64,000 bases of DNA, from contig JADJUV010000009.1 in the NCBI GenBank assembly GCA_016716885.1, positions 1-64,000 of the forward strand, in the 5' to 3' direction. The stretch comes from Candidatus Trichofilum aggregatum (GTDB lineage: Bacteria > Chloroflexota > Anaerolineae > Promineifilales > Promineifilaceae). Within the stretch, counting starts at the first letter, position 1. Each line of letters opens with the position of its first letter. Position numbers and translations under genes: made by a program. Below the pieces are notes generated by a model. That model saw only the letters and a program-made list of their open reading frames with translations. It searched no databases and had not been told where the DNA came from. Below are positions 42,629 to 51,532 of the stretch, one piece after another.

Positions 42629-44332
42629 GTGAGTGAATCTCAATTTCCTGATGCCCACGAAAAGTGGTTAAATTGCCAGGGGCGGCAATTTAAAAAATTA
42701 GCCTATGCCGGGTTGATCTGGCTGGAGCGGCATCATCAAGCCGTCAACGCCCTTAATGTGTTCCCCGTACCAGATGGCGACACCGGTACCAATATGCTTC
42801 TGACCATGCGCTCAGCTTACAAACGGGTGCAAGATAGTGAGGAAACCCACGTGGGTAAAGTGGCCGCACAACTGGCCCAGGGTGCACTCATGGGGGCACG
42901 GGGCAACTCAGGCGTCATCCTGAGCCAAATATGGCGTGGGTTAGCTCATTCCCTTAAAAACAAGGAAACGTTCGACGCTTTGGGCATGGCGGCCGCGTTC
43001 CAAGAGGCCTCCAACACCGCCTACAATGGGGTCATGAAACCGGTTGAAGGGACGATCTTGACGGTCGTGCGCGAAGCCGCTGAAGAAGCCAAAGACGCCG
43101 CCCGCAAAGGGAGCGACCTGCGCTTTGTGTTGGATAGGGTGCTAGAACGAGCTTACCAGGCGCTGGAGCGGACGCCAGACTTGTTGCCCGTGCTAAAACA
43201 GGCCGGTGTGGTGGATTCCGGGGGTAAGGGGTTTGTCTATATCTTAGAAGGGATGATGCGTTATTTGCAGGGGGAACTAACCGAGGCGATGATGGCTGGG
43301 GAAGACACGACCAGCCTAGTGCAGACGCCATCCCTACCCGCTCAGGCTTATGCCGTGCCTGAAGGCGGGTCGCTGGAATTCCCCTATGATGTCCAGTTTA
43401 TCCTCATGGGTCAGAACTTGAATGTGGGCGAGGTTCGCGGCCGCATTGATAGCATGGGCGATTCCACCGTCGTTGTCGGTGACAACCAAACCATCAAAGT
43501 CCATGTGCATGTCAAAGACCCCGGTGTGCCCCTTAGCTACGGCGTCAGCATCGGCCAGATCACCGATGTGGTCGTAGAAAACATGCAAGAGCAGATGGAG
43601 ACCATCGTCAACACCTCTAACAACAATGGCAAACTCATACAACTACTCCCCGAAGAAGCCCTGACCGTCCAACCAGGGCAAGTCGCGGTAATCGCCATTG
43701 CCCCCGGCAAAGGGTTGATGGATGTGTTTCATAGTCTGGGTGTCGCCTTCGTCGTCGATGGCGGCCAGACCAACAACCCCAGCACCGAAGAAATCTTCCA
43801 GGCCCTTCATGATGTGCCCACCGACAAAATTGTCATTTTGCCCAATAACAAAAACATCATCCTGGCCGCCGAAGCCGCCCGTGACATCAGCCCTAAACAG
43901 GTGGTGGTTGTGCCCACCCGCACCATTCCTCAGGGGGTAGCCGCGATGCTCTCCTGGAGTGCCGATGGTGAATTGGCCGAGGTGGCCGAGGCGATGCAAA
44001 CAGCCAGCCGCACGGTAGCGACCGGCCAGATCACCTATGCCACACGCACCGTTACTTTGGACGGCGTAGATGTAGCCGAAGGTAATATGATTGGCCTTAC
44101 CGACAGCAAATTATGTGCTTCTGGCCCGGATATTGCTTCGGTGTTGGGTCCTACGTTGGCTAAAATGAACCTGACCGAACGGGAAATTCTCACCGTCTAT
44201 TATGGTGACAATGTCACATTGAGTGAGGCGGAGCAACTGGTAGCCCTCATAGAAGCCCAATATCCTGATATAGAAGTTGAATTAATCTATGGGGGCCAGC
44301 CCCACTATCATTACATCCTCGGCGCGGAGTAA
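42629..44332 (+). CDS. fakA: DAK2-domain fatty acid kinase (FakA-like)
   Basis: 567 residues. The N-terminal DAK2/DhaL domain (about 20-215) has NVFPVPDGDTGTNML with the Mg2+-binding aspartates, GARGNSGVILSQIWRG and KPVEGTILTVVREA. A middle domain follows (about 225-340) and the C-terminus is DegV/YloV-like (about 345-567, IAPGKGLMDVFHSLG, GGQTNNPSTEEI and LPNNKNIILAAEAA). FakA phosphorylates fatty acids bound to FakB. GTG start with SD TAGGAG. FakB/DegV is not in the window. Confidence 0.9.
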   Translation: MSESQFPDAHEKWLNCQGRQFKKLAYAGLIWLERHHQAVNALNVFPVPDGDTGTNMLLTMRSAYKRVQDSEETHVGKVAAQLAQGALMGARGNSGVILSQIWRGLAHSLKNKETFDALGMAAAFQEASNTAYNGVMKPVEGTILTVVREAAEEAKDAARKGSDLRFVLDRVLERAYQALERTPDLLPVLKQAGVVDSGGKGFVYILEGMMRYLQGELTEAMMAGEDTTSLVQTPSLPAQAYAVPEGGSLEFPYDVQFILMGQNLNVGEVRGRIDSMGDSTVVVGDNQTIKVHVHVKDPGVPLSYGVSIGQITDVVVENMQEQMETIVNTSNNNGKLIQLLPEEALTVQPGQVAVIAIAPGKGLMDVFHSLGVAFVVDGGQTNNPSTEEIFQALHDVPTDKIVILPNNKNIILAAEAARDISPKQVVVVPTRTIPQGVAAMLSWSADGELAEVAEAMQTASRTVATGQITYATRTVTLDGVDVAEGNMIGLTDSKLCASGPDIASVLGPTLAKMNLTEREILTVYYGDNVTLSEAEQLVALIEAQYPDIEVELIYGGQPHYHYILGAE

Positions 44333-44349
44333 GATCATGCCGCGCCCCC

Positions 44350-44554
44350 GTTTGTAGTGACGACTTTAGTAATCGTTCAGTAACGTGGAGAGGGGGGGGG
44401 GCCGGGTTCCCTCGGGAGGGGAGGGGGGTGGGGGGGGTTTGACACATAGAGGGCTTGTCCTAAACATAAGCCCATGGTTGTAGACTCCTAAAACCACCCT
44501 GTTAAAACAAACGATGACTTAGTTAGCTAGCCCGCTAAAGCGGTCACTACAAAC
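44350..44554. repeat. GTAGTGAC-family ends flanking a G-rich block
   Basis: GTTTGTAGTGAC (44350-44361) is inverted at 44543-44554. Inside lie G-runs of up to ten bases (44391-44435). The ends match the 18396 repeats, so a family element may have expanded or captured sequence. The rest of the gap before the next gene shows nothing else. Confidence 0.7.
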
Positions 44555-44648
44555 AGGGAAAGAAGACGGGTTTTGTTTATTAGAGGTTTAGTGACATTTC
44601 GGGGTTATTAGCTGTGCAAAACGGGGTAATTTGTGCATAATAACACCC

Positions 44649-47600
44649 GTGACTAAACCAACCCCCTCCCCCACTACTGCTTCTGAACGCCTGCATGTTG
44701 TAGACATCATTCGCGGCTTTGCTGTGTTTGGTATTTTTGTTTTCAACATGACAAGCTTCGCCGGGTATGCCTATGCCCTGCAAGGCCATGAGACCGCTCT
44801 CAATCGTGGCCTCATGCTCCTCATTCGTTTTCTTGTCGAAGCCAAATTCTATTCCCTTTTCTCCTTCCTTTTTGGCTGGGGGATGGCCGTTCAACTCCTA
44901 CGCGCGGAAACCCGGGGAACGAATTTCCTGTCCGTTTACCGGCGACGGTTACTGATACTTCTGGCTTTTGGGGCGATCCACGGCATTTTGTTCTGGACAG
45001 GGGACATTCTAACCACCTATGCTCTATTGGGTTTCTTGTTAATCCTGTTTCGTAAACGGTCAGAACGGGTACTACTGGTGGGTATCGTTTTAGCTCTGGT
45101 TTATGCCCTGGTCATTAACTTGCCACCCCTGGAAGGGTTTCGGGCCTGGTATGCGGAACTGACTTCTTTTGCCCGTTGGAACTTCAACTCGGGTGTATAT
45201 GCCACGGGAACCTTTGCCGAAATTACCCAACAACGTCTGCAAGGGTATTTGGGGCAACATCTGAACACCATTTATTTCTTTGGTCAGGTGTTTGCCATGC
45301 TTTTGTTGGGGTTATATGTGGGTAAACGGCGCATTTTGGAGAACCTGGGTAGTGAGGAAAACCAGGAATGGTTAAAGCAGATATGGCGAGCCGGGTTATT
45401 TTGGGGGTTTTTGTTTAGTGGTTTGTACGCGGCCGCATCCCTATGGTCTTATCAAAATCAATGGCCCGCCGGGGTCTCCCCCGAATGGCAACGGTATATC
45501 GCGGTCTTTTTCCGTACCTTGGGCGCGCCCTTGCTCATGCTCTTCTACCTGACCACCATCATCTACCTCTACAACAGCCCCACCTGGCGACCACGACTCG
45601 ACAAATTAGCCCCGGTGGGGCGCATGGCCCTTAGCAACTACCTTCTACAATCCACCGTCGCCACCCTCATTTTTTATAACTACGGCCTGGGGCTGTACGG
45701 CGAGATAGGCCCCATTTTTGGCTTGATCCTGGTCTTCATCATTTACAGCCTACAAATGCGGTTGAGTAAATGGTGGCTGGATCATTACACCATGGGGCCA
45801 GCGGAATGGTTGTGGCGTTGGCTCAGCTACGGCCAGCGGCCGCGTTTCCGTTTAGCCTCTGATCACAGCACCGCCCCACCCATGCTCCGCCTACGCCAGT
45901 GGGCCAAACAAAACCAAAGCTCACTGGTATGGGGTGTCGTTTTGTTGGCCGGGGTGGGATTGTTATATTGGGTCATCATTGTGCGGCCCACCCAGAATGT
46001 GGTCACGGCGGAAGTGGCCGGGATCAGCCTGCCACCCACGGCCACGCCCATTGTCGTGGCAACCCCCATTCCCGCCCAGGCTACCCCTGAGCCGCTGATC
46101 ATCCCACCTCAACTGGAACCGGTGGTTTATAACCCTGGCCCCCTGGCCCAACAGGGCGATTTATTGGGTCTCGCGGCCGCGTACGATGTCACCGTCACTC
46201 TGCACCACATTGAACAACTGGCCGCCCCCCAATTTGCCGGGCGCAAAGCGGGCACAGACACCGGCCATGCCGCTGGCGACTACATTGCGGAACAGTTCGC
46301 GGCCGCGGGCCTGCAACCAGCGGGCGATAATGGAACCTACTTTCAGGGTTTCCCCCTCTACAGCGTGCAACTCGACCGTGTACCCCAAGTCACGATCACC
46401 TCACCGGATGGGGTGGTTCATGATGATTATGAGCTGTACAGCGATTACACACCGCTGGTTTTTCGTTATGCCGGGGCTGGCGCGGCCGCGGGTGAAATCA
46501 TCTGGGTCAACCAATGCCACAGTGACGACTTTGCCCAGATCAATGTGGTAGACAAAATTGTTTTGTGCCAACCAGAATTCAGCTTCCAGGCCACACGGGC
46601 GGCGTTAGAACATGGCGCGGCCGCGCTCCTACTCCTGCTCGACCCAGCCAACCCCATGGACCGGGGTCTGCCCTTCCAAGAGCCTTGGGTTCCCGATGAA
46701 CTGGTACTGCCCACCCTGCGCATCACAACAGAGATGGCTAATGATTTACTGCGTGGCAGCGGCCGCACCGCCACCGACCTGAGCCTGATATCCACCCCCT
46801 TTGTGACCGGTGGCAGCCTCAACCTGGAAGTCAACATCGCTTCCGTGTGTGGGCTGGCTACCTGTGAAGGGCGCAACGTCTTGGGTGTTTTACCAGGGCG
46901 TGACCCCGAATATGCCGATGAAATTGTCATCATTGGCGCCCATTATGATCACATGGGGCAGGCGCCCAACGGCGTTACCTGGTCTGGGGCCAACGATAAT
47001 GCCTCAGGCACGGCTACCTTGCTGGCGATTGCCCAAAGCTGGCAGGCGCAAGGGTATGTGCCCCGGCGCACGGTGTTGTTTGTGGCCTGGGATGGCGAAG
47101 AAGCGGGTCTGCTAGGGGCGTATCATTACATCCGCTACCCTCGTTTTCCGCTAGAAAATACTATCGCCAACCTGAACCTGGACATGGTGGGGGGGCCGGG
47201 CGATTTGCTCAGCATTGATGGGGATGGCTCGCTGGCCCAACGGCTGCAAGCGGCCGCGAACAGCCTCGGTGTCGCTACCGAAATCAGCGAAATTGGCCGC
47301 AGTGACCATGTTCCCTTCCGCGAAGCAGGCATACCCGCCAGCCTCATTATCTGGTTTGGCGACGAGGTTAATGCTACCTACCATCGCCCCGCCGATTTGC
47401 TGGAGGCGATTGACCAGGACAATCTGCAAGTCACCGGGCAGATCGCCATTTTGACCCTGTTTGGTCTGGCCGAGGCGGAAGCCAGCATTGATGCCACCCT
47501 GCAACAACGGGCTGAAGCCATTGAAGCGGGTGATCTAACCACCTTCCTGGCTACGTCGGCCCCGGATCAGGTGGTGACGGATCGGGTGTGGTTTAATGAA

Positions 47601-50444
47601 GTGCAGAGTTTTGATCCCATCTCAGTCACGGTGTCGGCGCGTGATGTGTTCGTGACGGCCACGGGCATCGAGGCGACCGTGTCTTACCGGGTGGCGTATC
47701 CGGGCGCGGACGGCTCGGCCCTGTTGACGGCCTCGGTGAATGGTTTGTTTACACCGGGTGGCGGCAACTGGTTATGGTCGGGGGCCAATTTGCGGCCGCA
47801 AGATGAAGTAGCCGGTGGTTTCGCGGCCGCGTACCCGGCCAGTCAACTCGAAACCATCCCCAACCTGGAAACCTACCTGGACAACACCTACGCGGCCATC
47901 GCCGAACAATTGGGTCAGCCCACCAGCACCAGAGCTACCGTTTATCTCTATCCCGACGCCCCCTCGCTCCGCGCCGATACCAGTCTGGCCCTGCCCGATA
48001 ACGTAGCCGCCTGGGTTGGCCCCGGAACCATCAAACTGGTTTATACCAGCAATTTAACCCAAACCAATGCCTTGCAAACGGCCCTGACCCAATTAGTGTT
48101 AGCCGAAGCAGGTCTGAGCGAAGCCGAGGTTCCCTGGTTGTGGCAAGGTTTACCCCTGGCCTTGCCCTTCCGCGAAGATACCATTGCCGCCCAGCGAGTT
48201 TATTTACCCGCCGCACGGAGTTTTCTCCTTTCCACAGAAACCGAGGCCAGCGCAGACACCAACTGGTTGCCGGTGGAATATGTGCGGCAACAGGTAGGCT
48301 GGTCGGGGGTGGCAGAACTGATCACCCTGGCGGGCCAGGATGGGGTAGACGCCGGTCTGCAAGAGGTGCTTAATCTCACCGGTAATAATTTTGACGCTCG
48401 TTGGCAGGAATTTTGGCGATCCCGGCTGACGACGGCACAAACGAACCTGGACAGGTTGCTCCAGACGCGCATGGACACGGTGCTGGCGGGCAATCTGGCG
48501 GGATTTCTGGCGACGGTAGACAGCCAGGTTCCTTTGTTACGGACAGAGCAAGAGCATTGGTTCGCGGCCGCGGCCGCGAACGGCCTCACCAGCTACAACC
48601 TCATCGGTACACCCATCGCCCTCTTAGACAATGGCAATATGCTGGCTGAACTAAGTGTGGTCTATGAAACCAGCGAATTGGGCAATGGCAACCTGAACCA
48701 GGAAGTTTTGCTCACCGTTCAGGGCAGTACCTTGCGCTGGGCCGATGTACCTTTCCAGACCCTCTCCGAACCCGGCGTGATCATTTACTACCAGGATGGG
48801 CAGGCGCTCCAGGCACAAAATCTGCTCACCCGCACCCTCAGCTTAAACAGCCAACTGGTTGATCTGTTACCGGTGACAGTCGTGCCCACGATAACCCTCA
48901 AACTGTATGCGGATGCCGGGGCGTTTCGGCATTCCCTTATGCCCGGTTTGGCCGAGTTAGCCGGGGTATCTGCCTGGTCAGCCAATGGCGAGGCACTGAA
49001 ACTCCGTTTGGGCCTAACCTTGCCCGCTGATGATCAATTAGCACAACATCTGGTGCGCTATCAGTTGAGCCAGTTTGGTGTAACCGACGAATGGTTGCTC
49101 CAGGGGACGGCCCTGTATTACCGGGAACGTCTGCCAGGCATAACGGGACCGACCGCGGCCGCGGCCGTACCCGCTATGCTCAGTGCCCTTAGCCGTGATC
49201 AACTTTTCCCCTTTGTTGACCTGCCGCCAGAATATGTTATGAGCACCGACGAGCGTAAGGTGACGACGCCGCAAGCCTGGGACGGTATCCGCTACCTGGT
49301 TTATACCTACGGCGAAGAGCGGCTGGCGAATCTGTTGCGAGCGCAGGCGGGTGGCCTTGATCTGAATGCCGCCTTAACCAGTGCCCTGGGCCAATCGCTG
49401 ACCGAGTTCCAGGCCAGTTGGGCAGAATCGGTGCTACAAGCCCATATTCAGAACGAATGGACCGGCGTGGCGCAAGGGTTTGAAGGGGAACAAGCCCTGG
49501 CCCACATTACGGCGTTGACCCAGCCGGAACTAGCAGGCCGGGTGGCTGGTTCTGAAGGCGCGGCCGCGGCCGCTGACTATATCGCCGCCCAGTTTGCCGC
49601 CTACGGGCTGGAGCCTGCGGGCACGGATGGTTATTTTCAACCATTTACCGTGCCGTATGCCACGCTTGCGGCCGCGCCTCGGCTGGCTATTGTCACGGCC
49701 AGTGGCTCGTTTGTAGAGGATTTTGTTTACCAGGAAGAGTTCCTGCTGACGTTGGGCGAAGTGGCGGTAGGTGGTGCGGCCGCGGGTGAACTCGTTTACG
49801 TGCCTGATCTGAGCCTGTCAGACCTGGATTTGAGCGGCAAGATTGCGGTTTCACCCACAGGCGATGACCTGGTGTGGCTCATGCAACAGGCGTATGAGCG
49901 CGGGGCCAGTGCCCTCATTTTGGTCACGAACTTGAGTCGTGACGAGGATTACCTGGCTAAACAAGCGCTTGCGGCCGCGACACCGCCCACTCAAACCGTC
50001 CCCCTGATGCTTCTCACCCAGGCGGGATACGACCATTTGCTCAGCGTCACCGGCTTAAGCCGGGGGGTCATCAGCGCCTCCCCCGCCGCCTTGCCGATGG
50101 GCGGCGTTTGGGTCAGCCTGGATATTCCCCTCAGCCCTATTGTTCAGGCCGAAACAGCCAATGTGTTAGCCTTACTGCCCGGTAGCGACCCGGTTTTGCG
50201 CGACGAGTTCATCGTCATTAGTGCCCATTATGACCATGTGGGTAATGAGCCAGACACCTGGCTTTGTAATGGTCAGGTAGTGACCGACGAGCGCGTGGGT
50301 GATACGGCTTGTGAACAGATTGCCGGTCTGGTTTATGCCGGGGCCAACGACAATGCCAGTGGGGTGGCAGTCATGTTAGAGATGGCCCGGTTATGGCAGG
50401 AAACGGGCTACCGACCAACCCGTTCTATCCTTTTTATCGCCTGA
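44649..50444 (+). CDS. Giant DUF418 - M28 peptidase fusion, stopped inside its second peptidase domain
   Basis: About 1930 residues (GTG 44649; TTG 44631 also possible; no SD, and CATAAT eight bases upstream suggests a leaderless mRNA). Order: DUF418/YeiB-type membrane domain (about 15-405, RLHVVDIIRGFAVFGIFVFN), a further helix (about 425-445), PA-like plus M28 peptidase domain (about 510-955) with GAHYDHMG, GANDNASGTATL, WDGEEAGLLG, LNLDMVGG and YHRPAD, the full zinc set; a long middle region with two related alpha/beta segments (about 960-1600); then a second PA-M28 unit (from about 1615) with SAHYDHVG and AGANDNASGVAVM, cut by TGA at 50442. Likely an exported-face aminopeptidase anchored by the membrane domain. 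About 17 GCGGCCGC words lie inside. Confidence 0.82.
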   Translation: MTKPTPSPTTASERLHVVDIIRGFAVFGIFVFNMTSFAGYAYALQGHETALNRGLMLLIRFLVEAKFYSLFSFLFGWGMAVQLLRAETRGTNFLSVYRRRLLILLAFGAIHGILFWTGDILTTYALLGFLLILFRKRSERVLLVGIVLALVYALVINLPPLEGFRAWYAELTSFARWNFNSGVYATGTFAEITQQRLQGYLGQHLNTIYFFGQVFAMLLLGLYVGKRRILENLGSEENQEWLKQIWRAGLFWGFLFSGLYAAASLWSYQNQWPAGVSPEWQRYIAVFFRTLGAPLLMLFYLTTIIYLYNSPTWRPRLDKLAPVGRMALSNYLLQSTVATLIFYNYGLGLYGEIGPIFGLILVFIIYSLQMRLSKWWLDHYTMGPAEWLWRWLSYGQRPRFRLASDHSTAPPMLRLRQWAKQNQSSLVWGVVLLAGVGLLYWVIIVRPTQNVVTAEVAGISLPPTATPIVVATPIPAQATPEPLIIPPQLEPVVYNPGPLAQQGDLLGLAAAYDVTVTLHHIEQLAAPQFAGRKAGTDTGHAAGDYIAEQFAAAGLQPAGDNGTYFQGFPLYSVQLDRVPQVTITSPDGVVHDDYELYSDYTPLVFRYAGAGAAAGEIIWVNQCHSDDFAQINVVDKIVLCQPEFSFQATRAALEHGAAALLLLLDPANPMDRGLPFQEPWVPDELVLPTLRITTEMANDLLRGSGRTATDLSLISTPFVTGGSLNLEVNIASVCGLATCEGRNVLGVLPGRDPEYADEIVIIGAHYDHMGQAPNGVTWSGANDNASGTATLLAIAQSWQAQGYVPRRTVLFVAWDGEEAGLLGAYHYIRYPRFPLENTIANLNLDMVGGPGDLLSIDGDGSLAQRLQAAANSLGVATEISEIGRSDHVPFREAGIPASLIIWFGDEVNATYHRPADLLEAIDQDNLQVTGQIAILTLFGLAEAEASIDATLQQRAEAIEAGDLTTFLATSAPDQVVTDRVWFNEVQSFDPISVTVSARDVFVTATGIEATVSYRVAYPGADGSALLTASVNGLFTPGGGNWLWSGANLRPQDEVAGGFAAAYPASQLETIPNLETYLDNTYAAIAEQLGQPTSTRATVYLYPDAPSLRADTSLALPDNVAAWVGPGTIKLVYTSNLTQTNALQTALTQLVLAEAGLSEAEVPWLWQGLPLALPFREDTIAAQRVYLPAARSFLLSTETEASADTNWLPVEYVRQQVGWSGVAELITLAGQDGVDAGLQEVLNLTGNNFDARWQEFWRSRLTTAQTNLDRLLQTRMDTVLAGNLAGFLATVDSQVPLLRTEQEHWFAAAAANGLTSYNLIGTPIALLDNGNMLAELSVVYETSELGNGNLNQEVLLTVQGSTLRWADVPFQTLSEPGVIIYYQDGQALQAQNLLTRTLSLNSQLVDLLPVTVVPTITLKLYADAGAFRHSLMPGLAELAGVSAWSANGEALKLRLGLTLPADDQLAQHLVRYQLSQFGVTDEWLLQGTALYYRERLPGITGPTAAAAVPAMLSALSRDQLFPFVDLPPEYVMSTDERKVTTPQAWDGIRYLVYTYGEERLANLLRAQAGGLDLNAALTSALGQSLTEFQASWAESVLQAHIQNEWTGVAQGFEGEQALAHITALTQPELAGRVAGSEGAAAAADYIAAQFAAYGLEPAGTDGYFQPFTVPYATLAAAPRLAIVTASGSFVEDFVYQEEFLLTLGEVAVGGAAAGELVYVPDLSLSDLDLSGKIAVSPTGDDLVWLMQQAYERGASALILVTNLSRDEDYLAKQALAAATPPTQTVPLMLLTQAGYDHLLSVTGLSRGVISASPAALPMGGVWVSLDIPLSPIVQAETANVLALLPGSDPVLRDEFIVISAHYDHVGNEPDTWLCNGQVVTDERVGDTACEQIAGLVYAGANDNASGVAVMLEMARLWQETGYRPTRSILFIA

Positions 50445-50840
50445 AACGCTCAGAAGCCGGATAATGTTGGCGCTACCTACTTCAGTGAGAATCCCGTCGT
50501 GCCCCTGGAAAACATAATTGGTCTGCTGAACCTGGATTCCGTCGGCGGTGGGCCTGGGCCACGGCTGGTGGGTGAGGGGTCTTGGGATAGTGCGGGCAGT
50601 TGGTTGATGGCCCTGAATGCGGCTAATACTTTGTTGGATGGTCGGTTGCGCCTGGAATTACCCTCGGCGGAGAGTGCGCCTCAACCGTTGGCGGCGCAGG
50701 CGGTGCCGGCAATACTGATCACCTGGCAGGATGCGGGTGATGCCAATTGGCCGGATGTCATTGCCCACGAGATTGATCTGGTGAAATTGAGCAATGGGGG
50801 GCGTATTCTGACCCTGACGGTGATGGCGTTGGCTCGCTAA
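50445..50840 (+). pseudogene. In-frame remainder of the second M28 domain
   Basis: It continues in the same frame after the TGA: NAQKPDNVGATYFSENP, PLENIIGLLNLDSVGG, then to 50840. The first domain has AWDGEEAGLLGAYHY here, so Trp became stop and EAG became KPD (explicable by one inserted and one lost base). The final zinc-ligand segment (YHRPAD in domain 1) reads ANWPDVIAHEID. Both changes argue that this domain is no longer an active peptidase, or that the sequence has local errors. Confidence 0.75.
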
Positions 50841-50883
50841 GGGGCTTAACGACGAGCACGAGGTGACAGTAACCGTGGGTAAA

Positions 50884-51039
50884 GGGTGTGTTTCAAAGGA
50901 GTTGAATAATTAATTGTTGAACAGTTGAATTGATGAATAATTAATGAAGTGGTAGACGCATCCCCTCATTAACCATTCAACAATTCACGGATTCACCGAT
51001 TAATTATTTTCTTCCTCTTAATGGAAATGAAACACACCC
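50884..51039. mobile_element. 156-bp MITE-like element with GGGTGTGTTTCA ends
   Basis: GGGTGTGTTTCA (50884-50895) is inverted at 51028-51039. Flanks GTGGGTAAA and GTTGGTACA (seven of nine identical) look like an aged 9-bp target duplication. The inside is an AT-rich word repeat (GTTGAATAATTAATTG / CAATTCAC...). Same ends as 41553-41657. Confidence 0.7.
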
Positions 51040-51141
51040 GTTGGTACATCGGGAAGGTGGGGCACCGTTGTTGGGGAGTAATCAGTAAAAAACAAAACGC
51101 GGCCGCGTACTTTAGTAAGTTGCGGCCGCGTCTTGGGTCTG

Positions 51142-51213
51142 TGGCGTTAGGTGGGTTTGAACCACCGACCTAGGGCTTATGAATCCCCCGCTCTGCCACT
51201 GAGCTATAACGCC
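51142..51213 (-). tRNA. tRNA with CAT anticodon (tRNA-Met type)
   Basis: On the minus strand GGCGTTA / TAACGCC form the acceptor stem, AGCTCAGTGGCAGAGC the D arm, TTCATAA the anticodon loop with CAT, and GGTGGTTCAAACCCACC the T arm. The 3' CCA is not encoded after the discriminator A. Position 31-39 of the anticodon stem is an A-G mismatch. It could be elongator Met or tRNA-Ile awaiting lysidine; Met is more likely. Confidence 0.92.
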
Positions 51214-51275
51214 AACGGGTTAGAATTATAGCCAACTGGAACGCGTCTGCCAAATTGGGCTGGTAGTTTCATCAG

Positions 51276-51519
51276 GGCTTTTCCAAAGTCAACTAGTCCA
51301 GCTTTACACAACTCCTTAGCCGGTTTAGTCGGAAGACCCATCCCCCTAACCCCCTTCCCGCTGGGAAGGGGGCAAACCTATTCGTGTCGTTTTTTGAGGG
51401 CATACGCCCTCAAAAAACGACACGATATAACATTCCCCGCCCCTGGGGGCGGGGTTAGGGGTGGGGAAAATACCCGACACGCTGGCACAGCGCCAATAAA
51501 ATCGGACTTTGGAAAAGCC
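51276..51519. mobile_element. 244-bp MITE-like element at the 3' end of the histidine kinase gene
   Basis: GGCTTTTCCAAAGTC (51276-51290) is inverted at 51505-51519. GGTAGTTTCATCA is directly repeated at 51262-51274 and 51523-51535; the right copy includes the kinase stop codon. Inside are three strong hairpins (CCCCCTTCCC / GGGAAGGGGG near 51350, the 51383-51424 hairpin and CCCCGCCCC / GGGGCGGGG near 51440). A decayed relative lies at 41680-41840. No ORF. Confidence 0.78.
51383..51424. terminator. Perfect 19-bp hairpin with internal A/T run
   Basis: Two exact 19-base arms and loop ATAC. The arms contain TTTTTT / AAAAAA and end in CGTGTCG / CGACACG, reminiscent of the 30808-30859 terminator. 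It may stop transcription from either side, including the kinase mRNA. Confidence 0.6.
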
Positions 51520-51532
51520 GTGGGTAGTTTCA

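Noticed and set aside
50442..50444. TGA recoded as Trp or selenocysteine
   Set aside because: Genes elsewhere in the window use TGG for Trp and TGA as stop (for example mrpB and imuA-like), no SECIS-like element was evident, and the neighbouring EAG-to-KPD change points to damage rather than recoding.
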